DNA of 64,000 bases from Agromyces sp. 3263. Its GTDB lineage: Bacteria; Actinomycetota; Actinomycetes; Actinomycetales; Microbacteriaceae. Shown in pieces: positions 51,769 through 60,090 of the stretch. Within the stretch, counting starts at the first letter, position 1; each line of letters opens with the position of its first letter. The stretch lies in contig NZ_JAVDUV010000001.1 of the NCBI RefSeq assembly GCF_031456545.1, forward strand, positions 1,860,001 through 1,924,000. The letters are read 5' to 3'. The notes under the pieces were generated by a model that searched no databases, had not been told where the DNA came from, and worked only from the letters and a program-made list of their open reading frames with translations. The position numbers were made by a program, and so were the translations under genes.

Positions 51769-53220
51769 ATGGGTGAGGTGATCGTGGTCGGCAGCGGGCC
51801 GGCCGGCATGATGCTCGCGGGCGAGTTGGCCTTGGCGGGGGTCGTTCCGACCGTCGTGGAGCGCCGCACGAGCGCTGAGCTCGCCGGATCGCGGGCGGGC
51901 GGGTTCCACTCGCGCACGATCGAGCTCCTCGACCAGCGCGGCATCGCCGACCGCTTCCTCGCGGCGGGACGCACGGCGCAGACCGCGCGGTTCGGCACCT
52001 CCGTGCTCGACATCAGCGACTTCCCCACGCGGCATCCGTACGGCCTCGCGCTCTTCCAGAACCAGATCGAGCCGATCCTCGCCGGCTGGATCGAGGAGCT
52101 CGGCGTCCATGTCGAGCACGGACGCGACGTGACCGGCCTCACGCAGGACGAGGACGGCGCCGAGGCCGTGTTCGCTGACGGCGAAATTCGGCGGGCAGCG
52201 TACGTCGTGGGCGCCGACGGTGGCCGCAGCGTCATCCGCAAGGCGGCGGGCATCGAGTTCCCGGGCTGGGATGCCACGCGCAGCAACCTCATCGCCGAGG
52301 TGGAGGTGACGGAGGAGCCGCCGGCCGGCTTCGTCCAGGACGAGCTCGGCATCCACGCGCTCAGCCTCATGGAGGACGGGCGCAGGTATCGGGTGGTCAC
52401 GACCGAGCGGCAGCTTGGCGGGGCGGAGGCGGCGACGCTCGACGATCTCAGCGCCGCGCTCATCGCGGTGTACGGCACGGACTTCGGCGTGCACGACCCG
52501 ACCTGGATCTCCCGATTCACGGACGCCACGCGCCAGGCCGCGACGTATCGCGCCGGCCGGGTGCTGGTCGTCGGGGACGCCGCGCACATCCACTACCCCG
52601 CGGGCGGACAGGGGATCGGCCTGGGCATCCAGGACGCGGTGAACCTCGGCTGGAAGCTCGCCCGGGTCGTGACCGGCACCCTGCCCGATTCGCTGCTCGA
52701 CACGTACCACGCGGAGCGGCATCCGGCCGGGGCGCGGGCCCTCGACCTGTCGATGGCGCAGACGGTGCTGCAGCGCAACGACCCGCGCACCGCGGCGCTC
52801 AACGGCATCCTCGGCGACGTGATGGACACGGGTGCCGCCCGCATCGAGGTGGCCGCGCGCATCCACGGCCTCGACGTCGCGTACGACCTCGGCGAGGGGC
52901 ATCCGCTGCTCGGACGGCGGATGCCCGACCTCGACCTCGAGACGACGGCCGGCCCCGCCCGGGTCTTCGAGCTGCTGCACCGGGGCGAGCCCGTCCTGCT
53001 GAACTTCGCCGAGCCGGGCCGGATCGACGTCGGGCCGTGGTCCGACCGGGTGCGCGCCCTGGACGTGCGGTACTCCGGAGCGTGGGAACTGCCGGTGCTC
53101 GGGGAGGTGCCGCCCCCGTCGGTCGTAATCGTGCGGCCCGACGGTCACGTGGCCTGGGTGGACGCGGGAGCGGGCGAGCCGCTCGCCGCCGCGCTCACGC
53201 GTTGGTTCGGGCGGGAGTGA
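51769..53220 (+). CDS. FAD-dependent aromatic-ring monooxygenase (PHBH fold)
   Basis: A 483-residue group A flavin monooxygenase. It has VVGSGPAGMMLAGELA (FAD loop, about residues 6-21), GADGGRSVIRKAAG (about 145-158, DG motif) and GRVLVVGDAAHIHYPAGGQGIGLGIQD (about 263-289, GD motif), then a C-terminal thioredoxin-like domain (about 380-483), as in RdmE/MhpA-type hydroxylases. The ATG at 51769 is preferred because GGGGAGG lies eight bases upstream; 51763 is too close to it. Polyketide or phenol hydroxylation is typical; there is no pathway context here. Confidence 0.88.
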   Translation: MGEVIVVGSGPAGMMLAGELALAGVVPTVVERRTSAELAGSRAGGFHSRTIELLDQRGIADRFLAAGRTAQTARFGTSVLDISDFPTRHPYGLALFQNQIEPILAGWIEELGVHVEHGRDVTGLTQDEDGAEAVFADGEIRRAAYVVGADGGRSVIRKAAGIEFPGWDATRSNLIAEVEVTEEPPAGFVQDELGIHALSLMEDGRRYRVVTTERQLGGAEAATLDDLSAALIAVYGTDFGVHDPTWISRFTDATRQAATYRAGRVLVVGDAAHIHYPAGGQGIGLGIQDAVNLGWKLARVVTGTLPDSLLDTYHAERHPAGARALDLSMAQTVLQRNDPRTAALNGILGDVMDTGAARIEVAARIHGLDVAYDLGEGHPLLGRRMPDLDLETTAGPARVFELLHRGEPVLLNFAEPGRIDVGPWSDRVRALDVRYSGAWELPVLGEVPPPSVVIVRPDGHVAWVDAGAGEPLAAALTRWFGRE

Positions 53221-53297
53221 GGTCCGACCGCATCGGACCGCGAGAGTCGGGTGCGCGCTCGCTTCGACGAGCAGGCTGGATGCTGAAAGGGGACACC

Positions 53298-54167
53298 GTG
53301 ATCGCAGCGCTCAACCGGCTCGTCGAGTTCATCGAAGACCACCTCACCGAGGAGATCGACATCGCCGGCCTCGCAGCCGGTCTCGGCACGACGGAGTATC
53401 ACCTCCGGAGGATGTTCTCATCGCTGGCGGGCATGCCGGTGTCGGAGTACATCCGGCGGCGACGCATGGCCGTCGCCGCGGCCGACGTGCTCGGCGACGG
53501 CGACCTGCTGGGGATCGCGGTGCGGTACGGCTACGGCTCCACGGAGGCATTCAACCGAGCCTTCCGATCGGTCCACGGCGTCGGTCCCGGCGACGTGCGC
53601 CGCAACGGCGGTCCCCTTCGAACGCAACCGCAGCTCAGGTTCCGCCTGACCGTAGAAGGGAACACCACGATGGACACCAGCATCGCCGAACGACCGGCGT
53701 TCCGGCTCGTCGGCCACTCGACCCGCGTGCCGCTCATCCACCACGGCGCCAATCCGCACATCCAAGCGCATATCGCGTCGCTCCCGGCGACCGAGCACGC
53801 GCGCCTCAAGGAACTCGGCGACACCGAGCCCGCGGGCCTCCTCCAGGTGAGCGCCGACGTGGACCCCGACTACGCCGAGGACAGCGAGCTGACCTACCTG
53901 CACGGAGTTGCCGTCTCCGGGGCGACGCCCGTCCCCGACGACCTCGATGCGATCGAGGTGCCGGCCGGCACCTGGGCGGTCTTCCACACCTCGGGCCCGT
54001 ACCCCGCTGCCCTGCAGTCCACGTGGGCCGCAACCGCCACGGATTGGTTCCCCTCCAACCCGTGGCGGCTACGGCCGGGTCCCTCGATGGTGGCCATCCG
54101 CGAGCGTGACGCAGACTTCAGCACGGCGACCTGCGAGTTGTGGCTGCCGGTGGAACGTGCGGAGTAG
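53298..54167 (+). CDS. AraC-family regulator fused to GyrI-like effector domain
   Basis: A 289-residue regulator. Residues 1-100 carry two AraC helix-turn-helix units (DIAGLAAGLGTTEYHLRRMFSSLAGMPVSEYIRRRRMAVAA, then AVRYGYGSTEAFNRAFRSVHGVGPGDVRR). Residues 125-289 form a GyrI-like/SOUL-type small-molecule domain (MDTSIAERPAFRLVGHSTRVP, AIEVPAGTWAVFHTSGPYP). This is the Rob/BltR-like layout, usually sensing toxic hydrophobic compounds. The GTG at 53298 is chosen for GAAAGGGGA just upstream; an ATG at 53280 adds six residues. It may control the monooxygenase 77 bases upstream. Confidence 0.9.
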   Translation: MIAALNRLVEFIEDHLTEEIDIAGLAAGLGTTEYHLRRMFSSLAGMPVSEYIRRRRMAVAAADVLGDGDLLGIAVRYGYGSTEAFNRAFRSVHGVGPGDVRRNGGPLRTQPQLRFRLTVEGNTTMDTSIAERPAFRLVGHSTRVPLIHHGANPHIQAHIASLPATEHARLKELGDTEPAGLLQVSADVDPDYAEDSELTYLHGVAVSGATPVPDDLDAIEVPAGTWAVFHTSGPYPAALQSTWAATATDWFPSNPWRLRPGPSMVAIRERDADFSTATCELWLPVERAE

Positions 54168-54190
54168 CGGCCTGGCCGGGCGCCCCGGAC

Positions 54191-55153
54191 TCAGCGCCAG
54201 AACGCGGCGAGCTGCCCGGCGAGCGCCCGGCCCTGCTCGTAGCCACCTCGCGCCGCGGGGAGGCGGGTCGACGGGTCCAACGCGTTCGCGTTGAACACGT
54301 CGCCCGACCCGGCATCCGGGAAGACCGTCTCGACCTCGCTGCCCCCGGCCCGGAGCTCGCCCACCTGGGTGGCGAGGTCCATGCCCCACTCCAGCGGCGT
54401 TCGCGACCTGCCGCCGAACGGCTCCAGCACGAGCACCCGGGCCGAGCCCGCCGCAAGGTCGGCGTTCGAGCTGCGTCGATAGCCGCCGTTCAGGTATCGG
54501 TGCTCGCCGATCGGGTAGGGCGTCATCGCGGAGGTGCTCGCGGCGACGGCGTCGACCAGGTCGATGCCCGAGTAGCGGTCGAACACCGCCGGTTCCCCGG
54601 TCTGCGCGTCCAGCGCCGGGATCAGCACCGCCCGCTCCGGCCACTCGTGGCTCGGGAGCCGGGCCGCGACGATGTCGCGCCAGCGGGCACCGGATGCCCC
54701 ACCGGAGGTGTCGCGCTCGAGCGCGGCGGCGCCCATCCTGCGACGCATGTCCGCGGCATCCGTCGCCGCAGCGATGATCTCGTCGGACCAGTTCATGTAC
54801 CCCGGTCCCGAGAGCTGCGCTGGGCGTCCGGCGTCGGACGCGGGGGAGCCGGCCGGTGCCCGCGGCGGCCGCGGCTGCTGCGGCGGCTCCGCGAGGATGG
54901 CGGCGTACAGCTCGGCCGGACGCATGCCGCTGGTGATCTGGGCGGCGACGGTCGAGCCCGCCGACGTGCCGATGATGAGCTCGGCCTCGGTGAGATCGAC
55001 GCCGGCCTCGCACAGGCCCGCGATGAGGCCGAGTTGCCAGGCGTTGCCGGCCGCTCCGGCGCCGGCGAGTACCAGCGCGCGAGTGGGCGAGGTCGTCCAG
55101 TCGAGGGGCGACGTCGACGGAGGTGTGAGGTTCGAAGGAGGTGTGGTGTGCAT
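54191..55153 (-). CDS. Patatin-like phospholipase homologue with Asn in place of the catalytic Asp
   Basis: A 320-residue patatin-fold protein. The oxyanion loop is AGAGAAGNAW (30-39), the nucleophile elbow is GTSAG with Ser64, and SAMTPYPIGEHRYLNGG leads to the second catalytic position. There the usual DGG is NGG: Asn222, codon AAC at 54490-54488. Patatins act by a Ser-Asp dyad, so this change should weaken or abolish hydrolysis. It is preceded by a 19-codon leader frame. KGG-type Ser/Arg features are otherwise intact. Confidence 0.82.
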   Translation of the reverse strand: MHTTPPSNLTPPSTSPLDWTTSPTRALVLAGAGAAGNAWQLGLIAGLCEAGVDLTEAELIIGTSAGSTVAAQITSGMRPAELYAAILAEPPQQPRPPRAPAGSPASDAGRPAQLSGPGYMNWSDEIIAAATDAADMRRRMGAAALERDTSGGASGARWRDIVAARLPSHEWPERAVLIPALDAQTGEPAVFDRYSGIDLVDAVAASTSAMTPYPIGEHRYLNGGYRRSSNADLAAGSARVLVLEPFGGRSRTPLEWGMDLATQVGELRAGGSEVETVFPDAGSGDVFNANALDPSTRLPAARGGYEQGRALAGQLAAFWR

Positions 55154-55198
55154 GGGAGTCGCCTTTCGCGATGTGCCTGTCGGCGCTCCCGGTTGCGA

Positions 55199-55258
55199 CT
55201 ACCTCCGTCGCGGCATCGTGGACTGCCGGGGAGCACCCAGTACGGATACTGCGTTCAT
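55199..55258 (-). CDS. Possible 19-residue leader peptide upstream of the patatin gene
   Basis: A short frame, MNAVSVLGAPRQSTMPRRR, with an excellent ribosome site (GGAGGTGA, seven bases before the ATG). It ends 45 bases before the patatin-like ATG in the same transcript. The last three sense codons are CGA CGG AGG, all Arg, two of them rare in this genome. This could slow ribosomes and control the downstream gene, in the manner of a leader peptide. Size and position make this tentative. Confidence 0.45.
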   Translation of the reverse strand: MNAVSVLGAPRQSTMPRRR

Positions 55259-55343
55259 GGGTCTCACCTCCAGCTGGTCGGTCACGATTGCCAGAACGCT
55301 AGCACGAGCCGGCGCGTATCGGATCGGCTGGCAGGATCGAGGC

Positions 55344-55838
55344 ATGGCCAGCTCGTTCACCCTCGTCACTCGCGCGAACGCGCCCGTCGAGCAGCTGTTC
55401 GACGTGTCGCTGAGCATCGACGAGCACGTGGCGTCGATGGACCGGTCGGGCGAGCAGGCCGTCGGAGGCGTCGTCAGCGGGTCGATCGGCCTCGGTGAGT
55501 CGGTGACGTGGCGCGCCCGGCACTTCGGCATCTGGTTCACCATGACCTCGCGCATCACCAGCCTCGAGCGACCCCACCGCTTCGTCGACGAGCAGGTGCG
55601 CGGGCCGTTCCGCTCGTTCCGGCACGAGCATTCCTTCGCTCCGGATGCCGCGGCCACCGTCATGGTCGACACGCTGACCATCGCGTCGCCCATCTTCGGT
55701 CGGCTCGCGGAACGCCTCGTGCTCGTCCCCTACCTCCGCCGGCTCATCCGACGCCGAAACGCGTACCTCCTCGCGGCGCTTGATGCGACACCGGACGTCG
55801 ACCGGGAGTCGTCGTCCGAGGCGAACGGCTGGCCATAG
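55344..55838 (+). CDS. SRPBCC-superfamily protein
   Basis: A 164-residue START/Bet v1-fold protein with the N-terminal strand FTLVTRANAPVEQLFDVSLSIDEHVASM, the turn GESVTWRARHFGIWFTMTSRI, and a hydrophobic C-terminal helix (RLAERLVLVPYLRRLIRRRNAYLLAAL). These cavity proteins bind hydrophobic ligands; the ligand is unknown. AGGATCGAGG precedes the ATG. Its stop TAG is also the start of the -10 box of the next gene. Confidence 0.8.
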   Translation: MASSFTLVTRANAPVEQLFDVSLSIDEHVASMDRSGEQAVGGVVSGSIGLGESVTWRARHFGIWFTMTSRITSLERPHRFVDEQVRGPFRSFRHEHSFAPDAAATVMVDTLTIASPIFGRLAERLVLVPYLRRLIRRRNAYLLAALDATPDVDRESSSEANGWP

Positions 55839-55847
55839 GCTGACGGC

Positions 55848-57068
55848 ATGAGCCTCGACCTCGACGCCGTCTATCGCGACCTGCACGCCAATCCCGAGCT
55901 GTCGTTCCAGGAGCACCGCACGGCCGGCGTCGTCGCCGAGGCGCTCGGCCGATTCGGGTTCGACGTGACCACCGGCATCGGCCGCACCGGCGTCGTGGGC
56001 GTGCTCGAGAACGGTGAAGGACCGACCGTGCTGCTCCGTGCCGACATGGACGGTCTCCCCGTGCTCGAGGCGACCGGGCTGCCCTACGCGAGCACCGCGC
56101 GCGGCACGGACCCCGACGGCCACGACGTGCCGGTGATGCACGCGTGCGGCCACGACGTGCACGTCACCTGCCTGCTCGGCGCCGGCGAGCGCCTCGTCGC
56201 CGACCGCGGCTCGTGGACGGGCACGCTGGTCGTCCTGTTCCAGCCCGCGGAGGAGTGGGGCGGCGGCGCGCAGGCGATGGTCGACGACGACCTGTACGGT
56301 CGCGTGCCCACGCCCGATGTGGTGCTCGGCCAGCATGTCGGGCCGTTCCCGGCCGGCTTCGCCGCCGTGCACGCGGGCGTCGCGATGGCCGCGGCCGATT
56401 CGCTCACGGTGCACCTGCACGGAGCCGGCGGCCACGGCTCCCGGCCCGAGACGACGGTCGACCCCGTGTACCTCGCCGCCGCGACCACGATGCGTCTGCA
56501 GGGGATCGTCGCCAGAGAGCTCGCTGCGACGGATGCCGCGGTGGTCACGGTCGGCCAGCTCCACGCCGGCACGAAGCACAACATCATCCCCGCCGAGGCG
56601 ACGCTCGGGCTCAGCGTGCGCAGCTTCGACGAGCACGTGCGAACGAAGGTGCTGGCCTCGATCGAGCGCATCGTGAAGGCGGAGGCCGCGGCATCCGGTG
56701 CACCCCGCGAGCCCGAGATCGTCTTCGACGAGGGGTTCCCGCTCACGGTCAACGAACCGGCCGCGACCGAGCGCACCGCCGCCGCCCTGCGCGCTGCGCT
56801 CGGCGACGATCGGGTCATCGATCCCGGTGTCGTCTCGGGGAGCGAGGACGTGGGCATCCTCGCGTCGGCGGCGGGCGTACCGCTCGTCTACTGGTTCCTC
56901 GGCGGAGCCGACCCCTCGCTCTTCGGCGATGCGCTCGTGACCGGGCGCATGCCCGACGACATCCCGTCGAACCACTCGCCGCACTTCGCGCCGCTCATCG
57001 ACCCGACCCTGGAGGCGGGGGTGGTCGCCCTGGTCGCGGCAGCCCGGGAGTGGCTCGGCAGGGCCTGA
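55848..57068 (+). CDS. M20D-family amidohydrolase
   Basis: A 406-residue metal-dependent amidohydrolase of the hippurate/IAA-amino acid hydrolase group. Metal ligands are visible in LLRADMDGLPV (about residues 62-72), HACGHDVH (about 97-104) and PAEEWGGGAQAM (about 131-142), with GSEDVG and NHSPHFAP near the end. The lid domain spans about 185-295. TAGGCT (55836-55841), six bases and ATG make it leaderless. It hydrolyses N-acyl or N-aryl amino acids in most relatives. Confidence 0.92.
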   Translation: MSLDLDAVYRDLHANPELSFQEHRTAGVVAEALGRFGFDVTTGIGRTGVVGVLENGEGPTVLLRADMDGLPVLEATGLPYASTARGTDPDGHDVPVMHACGHDVHVTCLLGAGERLVADRGSWTGTLVVLFQPAEEWGGGAQAMVDDDLYGRVPTPDVVLGQHVGPFPAGFAAVHAGVAMAAADSLTVHLHGAGGHGSRPETTVDPVYLAAATTMRLQGIVARELAATDAAVVTVGQLHAGTKHNIIPAEATLGLSVRSFDEHVRTKVLASIERIVKAEAAASGAPREPEIVFDEGFPLTVNEPAATERTAAALRAALGDDRVIDPGVVSGSEDVGILASAAGVPLVYWFLGGADPSLFGDALVTGRMPDDIPSNHSPHFAPLIDPTLEAGVVALVAAAREWLGRA

Positions 57069-57134
57069 ACGCGCCCGTCGGCGACCGTCGCACGCGGCAT
57101 CCGCTCGATGCCCTCGCCGGATGCCCCGGCGCCG

Positions 57135-57767
57135 TCAGGAGGTCGGACCGGCGGTCGCCGTGGCGCCCTCGATGATCACGCCGAGGCAATCGCTGAAGAG
57201 GTCGTCGGGGGTCCGGCCACCTTGGAAGTACTCGCCGATCCCGGCGACCACGGTCGGATAGGCGTTCGTGAAGGCCTCGAGGTCGAAGTCCTGCGTGGGG
57301 TCCGTAGACTGAGGACGCGTCTGCTCCTCGAGGACATGGCCGACGGTGAAGTGCTCGACGGTCAGCACGATCAGTCGGGCTTGTCGCAGCGGAACTTCGC
57401 GGGCGACCAGGGAGCTGATCGCGAGCTCGGAGATGGCGGCCATCCTCAGGGAGGCCTGCGACGTGGAGATGATCCGGGCGCCGTCGGGATGCGCGAGCAG
57501 CGCGTGACGCAACCGCTCGGCGAGTGCGACCAGCCACGCCTGCCACGGCTCGTGAGGCTTCGGCGGCAGCATCTCGGGGAACTCGGCCTCGAGGATCGCA
57601 TCGGCGATCGCCGTGATGAGGGACGCCTTGTTCGGCAGGTGCCAGTACAGCGTCGGCTGCTGCACCCCGAGCCGGGCCGCGAGCCTGCGCAGCGTCACGC
57701 CGTCGAGGCCGTCGGCGTCGAGCAGCGCCAGGGCCTCCGTGACGATCTGTCGTCGATCCAGCGCCAC
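57135..57767 (-). CDS. TetR-type repressor with tetracycline-repressor-like DNA-reading helix
   Basis: A 210-residue repressor. The recognition helix VQQPTLYWHLPNKASLI is nearly that of the classical tetracycline repressor (QPTLYWHVKNK), and a TetR_C-like domain follows. The GTG at 57767 is chosen: GGAGG lies eight bases upstream and the family N-terminus (VALDRRQIVTEALALLD) begins there; a GTG at 57788 adds seven residues. A near-perfect tetO site lies 43 bases upstream. The ligand need not be tetracycline, since no resistance gene is visible. Confidence 0.9.
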   Translation of the reverse strand: MALDRRQIVTEALALLDADGLDGVTLRRLAARLGVQQPTLYWHLPNKASLITAIADAILEAEFPEMLPPKPHEPWQAWLVALAERLRHALLAHPDGARIISTSQASLRMAAISELAISSLVAREVPLRQARLIVLTVEHFTVGHVLEEQTRPQSTDPTQDFDLEAFTNAYPTVVAGIGEYFQGGRTPDDLFSDCLGVIIEGATATAGPTS

Positions 57768-57809
57768 CCGCCCCACCTCCGCGGCCACTCTATCAACGAT
57801 TGAGGACCG

Positions 57810-57828
57810 TCCCTATCGGTGATAGATT
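57810..57828. promoter_or_regulatory. tetO-like operator
   Basis: TCCCTATCGGTGATAGATT matches the canonical tetO core TCCCTATCAGTGATAGAGA at 17 of 19 positions in register by my alignment, with the arms CTATC and GATAG intact. It sits between the TetR gene and the rightward 81-residue gene, so it can control both. Confidence 0.85.
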
Positions 57829-57870
57829 GCTCACGATCACTGAGAAGGACCACGAGAGGGAGACGCAACG

Positions 57871-58116
57871 ATGACTGACAAGGGCTCGCTCGTCGACGCA
57901 CTGCACGAGGCAACGCATCGCCTCCCTGGCGTCTCGGGCCATGAGGACCGGCCAGCCGGCCACCAGGGAACCACGCATCACTCGCGCCTGGCCCAGGCGT
58001 CCAGTGCTCGGCGCCATCCGTCCGTCGGCAGGCGGAACCACGCGTCGGTCCGCCGCCCGCGCGTGCTCGTGGCCTGGCAGCGGCGGATCGCAGCGTTCTT
58101 CGGCGAAGAGGTGTAG
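57871..58116 (+). CDS. Small basic protein under tetO-like control, unknown
   Basis: An 81-residue frame with a good ribosome site (GAGAGGGAG, seven bases upstream) directly downstream of the tetO-like site. The product is rich in His, Arg, Ser and Ala and has no membrane helix. The first 22 residues (MTDKGSLVDALHEATHRLPGVS) look like a normal globular start, while the middle is low in hydrophobic residues. It may be the remnant of a larger TetR-controlled gene after an internal deletion or frameshift. I recognise no family. Confidence 0.45.
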   Translation: MTDKGSLVDALHEATHRLPGVSGHEDRPAGHQGTTHHSRLAQASSARRHPSVGRRNHASVRRPRVLVAWQRRIAAFFGEEV

Positions 58117-58147
58117 CCGCAGGGGCAGAATGGGACAGAATCAGGCC

Positions 58148-58633
58148 ATGACCAAGGCCTGGCTCGTGCTGGTCGTGACGATCGCGGTGATCGGCCTCTC
58201 GGCCTGTGCACGGAGCGACGGCGGTGGCCGGTCGGATGCCGCGACTGCGACGCCAGTCTCGCCGGCCGCGACCCTCGTGCCGATGACCGGCGACGCGATC
58301 CTGATCGAGACGCGGGTCACCGACGCGAGACGGCACACGGGCGAAATCCTCGGTGCGTTGCTCATCGGCGAGTCGGCCTTCTGCTCCGGGGGAGCGAGCA
58401 GCGGCTCGAGCCAGGGCCCGACGATCACCACGACGTTCACTTGCGCGGAGGGCACGCTCACAGTGCAGTACGCACCGACCCAGCGCAGCCTGGTCCAAGG
58501 CGCCGCCTGGATGGTCGTGAGTGGAACCGGAGTTTTCGACGGCCTGCACGGAGGCGGATCCATGGTGGCCGTGTTCGACAGCGAGGACCCCGACTCGGGT
58601 CGAGAGGTCTTCACCGGCACGATCACCCCGTGA
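58148..58633 (+). CDS. Small lipoprotein
   Basis: A 161-residue lipoprotein with lipobox VIGLSAC (Cys20). The mature part is Ala/Thr-rich, then beta-strand-rich (TFTCAEGTLTVQYAPTQRSLVQGAAWMVVSGTGVFDGLHGGGSM), a pattern reminiscent of small beta-barrel proteins of the DUF3224/allene-oxide-cyclase-like type; GVFDGLHGGGSM with FTGTITP supports that. CAGAAT stands six bases before the ATG. Function unknown. Confidence 0.72.
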   Translation: MTKAWLVLVVTIAVIGLSACARSDGGGRSDAATATPVSPAATLVPMTGDAILIETRVTDARRHTGEILGALLIGESAFCSGGASSGSSQGPTITTTFTCAEGTLTVQYAPTQRSLVQGAAWMVVSGTGVFDGLHGGGSMVAVFDSEDPDSGREVFTGTITP

Positions 58634-58646
58634 GCGGGCGCCGAGG

Positions 58647-58994
58647 TCAGGCGGCGTTGTCCTCCAGGTATGACGACAACGAGGCCTCGACGGCCTGCAA
58701 CCGTGCCGCCTTCGAACGCACGTCGTCGCGAAGCTCGGCGATCTGGGCGAGGAGTCCGTGGCAGGCCGCCTCGGACCGGTCGGCCACCGTGCAGGGAAGC
58801 ACCTCTCGCACGAGCGAGCTCGGCAACCCGATCTCGAGGAGTGCCCGGATCGTCTCGACCGTGGCAACCGCATTCGACGGGTACTCCCGGTACCCGTTCG
58901 AGCTGCGGTCGGGGGACAGGAGCCCCTGCTGTTCGTAGTAGCGAAGCGACCTGGGGCTCGCCCCGGTGCGCTCGCTGAGCTCGCCGATCTTCAT
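58647..58994 (-). CDS. MerR-family regulator of the adjacent SDR
   Basis: A 115-residue MerR protein: DNA-binding domain at residues 1-70 (MKIGELSERTGASPRSLRYYEQQGLLSPDRSSNGYREY), then a coiled dimer helix (about 80-112). Two Cys (in VLPCTVADRSEAACHG) are present but not in a metal-sensor pattern. It is divergent from an SDR gene whose promoter has an over-long spacer with a central dyad, the classical target of MerR activators. Confidence 0.93.
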   Translation of the reverse strand: MKIGELSERTGASPRSLRYYEQQGLLSPDRSSNGYREYPSNAVATVETIRALLEIGLPSSLVREVLPCTVADRSEAACHGLLAQIAELRDDVRSKAARLQAVEASLSSYLEDNAA

Positions 58995-59005
58995 GCCGCC
59001 TCCTC

Positions 59006-59037
59006 TTGACCTTGACGCTGATGTCAGACTTTACGCT
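59006..59037 (+). promoter_or_regulatory. MerR-type promoter of the SDR gene
   Basis: TTGACC (59006-59011) and TACGCT (59032-59037) are separated by 20 bases, too long for normal recognition. The dyad TGAC-GCTGAT-GTCA (59013-59026) lies within the spacer. Six bases separate the -10 box from the ATG at 59044. Confidence 0.65.
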
Positions 59038-59043
59038 GCCCAC

Positions 59044-60018
59044 ATGACGACACGCACACCACGCACACGACTGACCGATCCGTTCTCCGAGGTCCGCGAC
59101 CTGACCGGGACTCGCGCCATCGTCACCGGCGGCGCCGGCGGCATCGGCGTCGTCACCACGCGCATGCTCGCAGCATCGGGCGCCGACGTCATCGTGGGGA
59201 CGCGCGGCACGGAGCGCGCCGAGAAGGTCCGGGATGGGCTGCTCGCCGAACTCGACGTTCCCCGCGATCGGATTCGCATCGTCCACCTCGATCTCATCGA
59301 CCCCGACTCCATCCACCGGTTCGTCGACCGCGTCGGAGACGGGCCCGTCCACACGCTGGTGCTCAACGCCGCCATGAGCAACGTGCCGTTCCAGCGCGAC
59401 CGGAGCGGCACGGAGAGCCAGTTCGCGACGAACCACCTCGGGCACTTCGCATTGACCGGCCGGCTGCTGCCCGCACTCCTGGCCGCACCCGAGGCGCGCA
59501 TCGTGACCGTGTCGTCGGCGCTGTACACCAGCGCGACACTCGATCTCGCGCGACTGGATGACCCGGCGGGATACTCTCCGGGACGCGCCTACATCCGGTC
59601 GAAGCTCGCGAACACGATGTTCGCCACCGACCTGAACCGCCGACTCGCAGCAGCCGACAGCACGGCCCGCAGTTTCGGTGCCCACCCCGGCATGGCCCGC
59701 ACGCCGCTGCACGCCACGTATCCGTCGGCGGTCACGAGAGCCGTCACCGCCACGCTCGCCAGGGTGATCGGCCGCGATCCCGAACCTGCAGCCGTCGGCA
59801 TCCTCGCCGCGGCGCTCAGCACGCAGGCCACGCCCGAACTCTTCTGGGGGCCTGCCGGATCGAAGCGGCATCCCGACGCGCTCGGCTCGCCCTACGCGTC
59901 GCCGGCCACCGACCACGCTTCGGCCGCAGCGCTCTGGAGCAGGTCGGAAGACCTGACCGGGCTCGCCTATCTCTCCGAAGCGGTCCCCTCGGGGACACGC
60001 GCGGGACACGAGGCGTGA
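59044..60018 (+). CDS. Short-chain dehydrogenase/reductase activated by MerR
   Basis: A 324-residue SDR of the oxidoreductase/retinol-dehydrogenase-like type: VTGGAGGIG (about residues 26-34), LNAAMSN (about 108-114), VSSALY and YIRSKLANTMFA (about 183-194, Tyr and Lys), with AHPGMARTPL later. It is leaderless by position of the -10 box. The MerR partner implies induction by a stress or metabolite; the substrate is unknown. Confidence 0.9.
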   Translation: MTTRTPRTRLTDPFSEVRDLTGTRAIVTGGAGGIGVVTTRMLAASGADVIVGTRGTERAEKVRDGLLAELDVPRDRIRIVHLDLIDPDSIHRFVDRVGDGPVHTLVLNAAMSNVPFQRDRSGTESQFATNHLGHFALTGRLLPALLAAPEARIVTVSSALYTSATLDLARLDDPAGYSPGRAYIRSKLANTMFATDLNRRLAAADSTARSFGAHPGMARTPLHATYPSAVTRAVTATLARVIGRDPEPAAVGILAAALSTQATPELFWGPAGSKRHPDALGSPYASPATDHASAAALWSRSEDLTGLAYLSEAVPSGTRAGHEA

Positions 60019-60090
60019 GGCCGGCGGGTCGGTGGATGTCGATCCGGCCGGTGTCGGAAGATTCCAGGCGGTGCCCACGTTGTCGCTCGT

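Noticed and set aside
57135..58116. Tetracycline resistance determinant
   Set aside because: Only the repressor and operator resemble the classical system; no efflux pump, ribosome protection protein or Tet(X)-like enzyme is present next to them.
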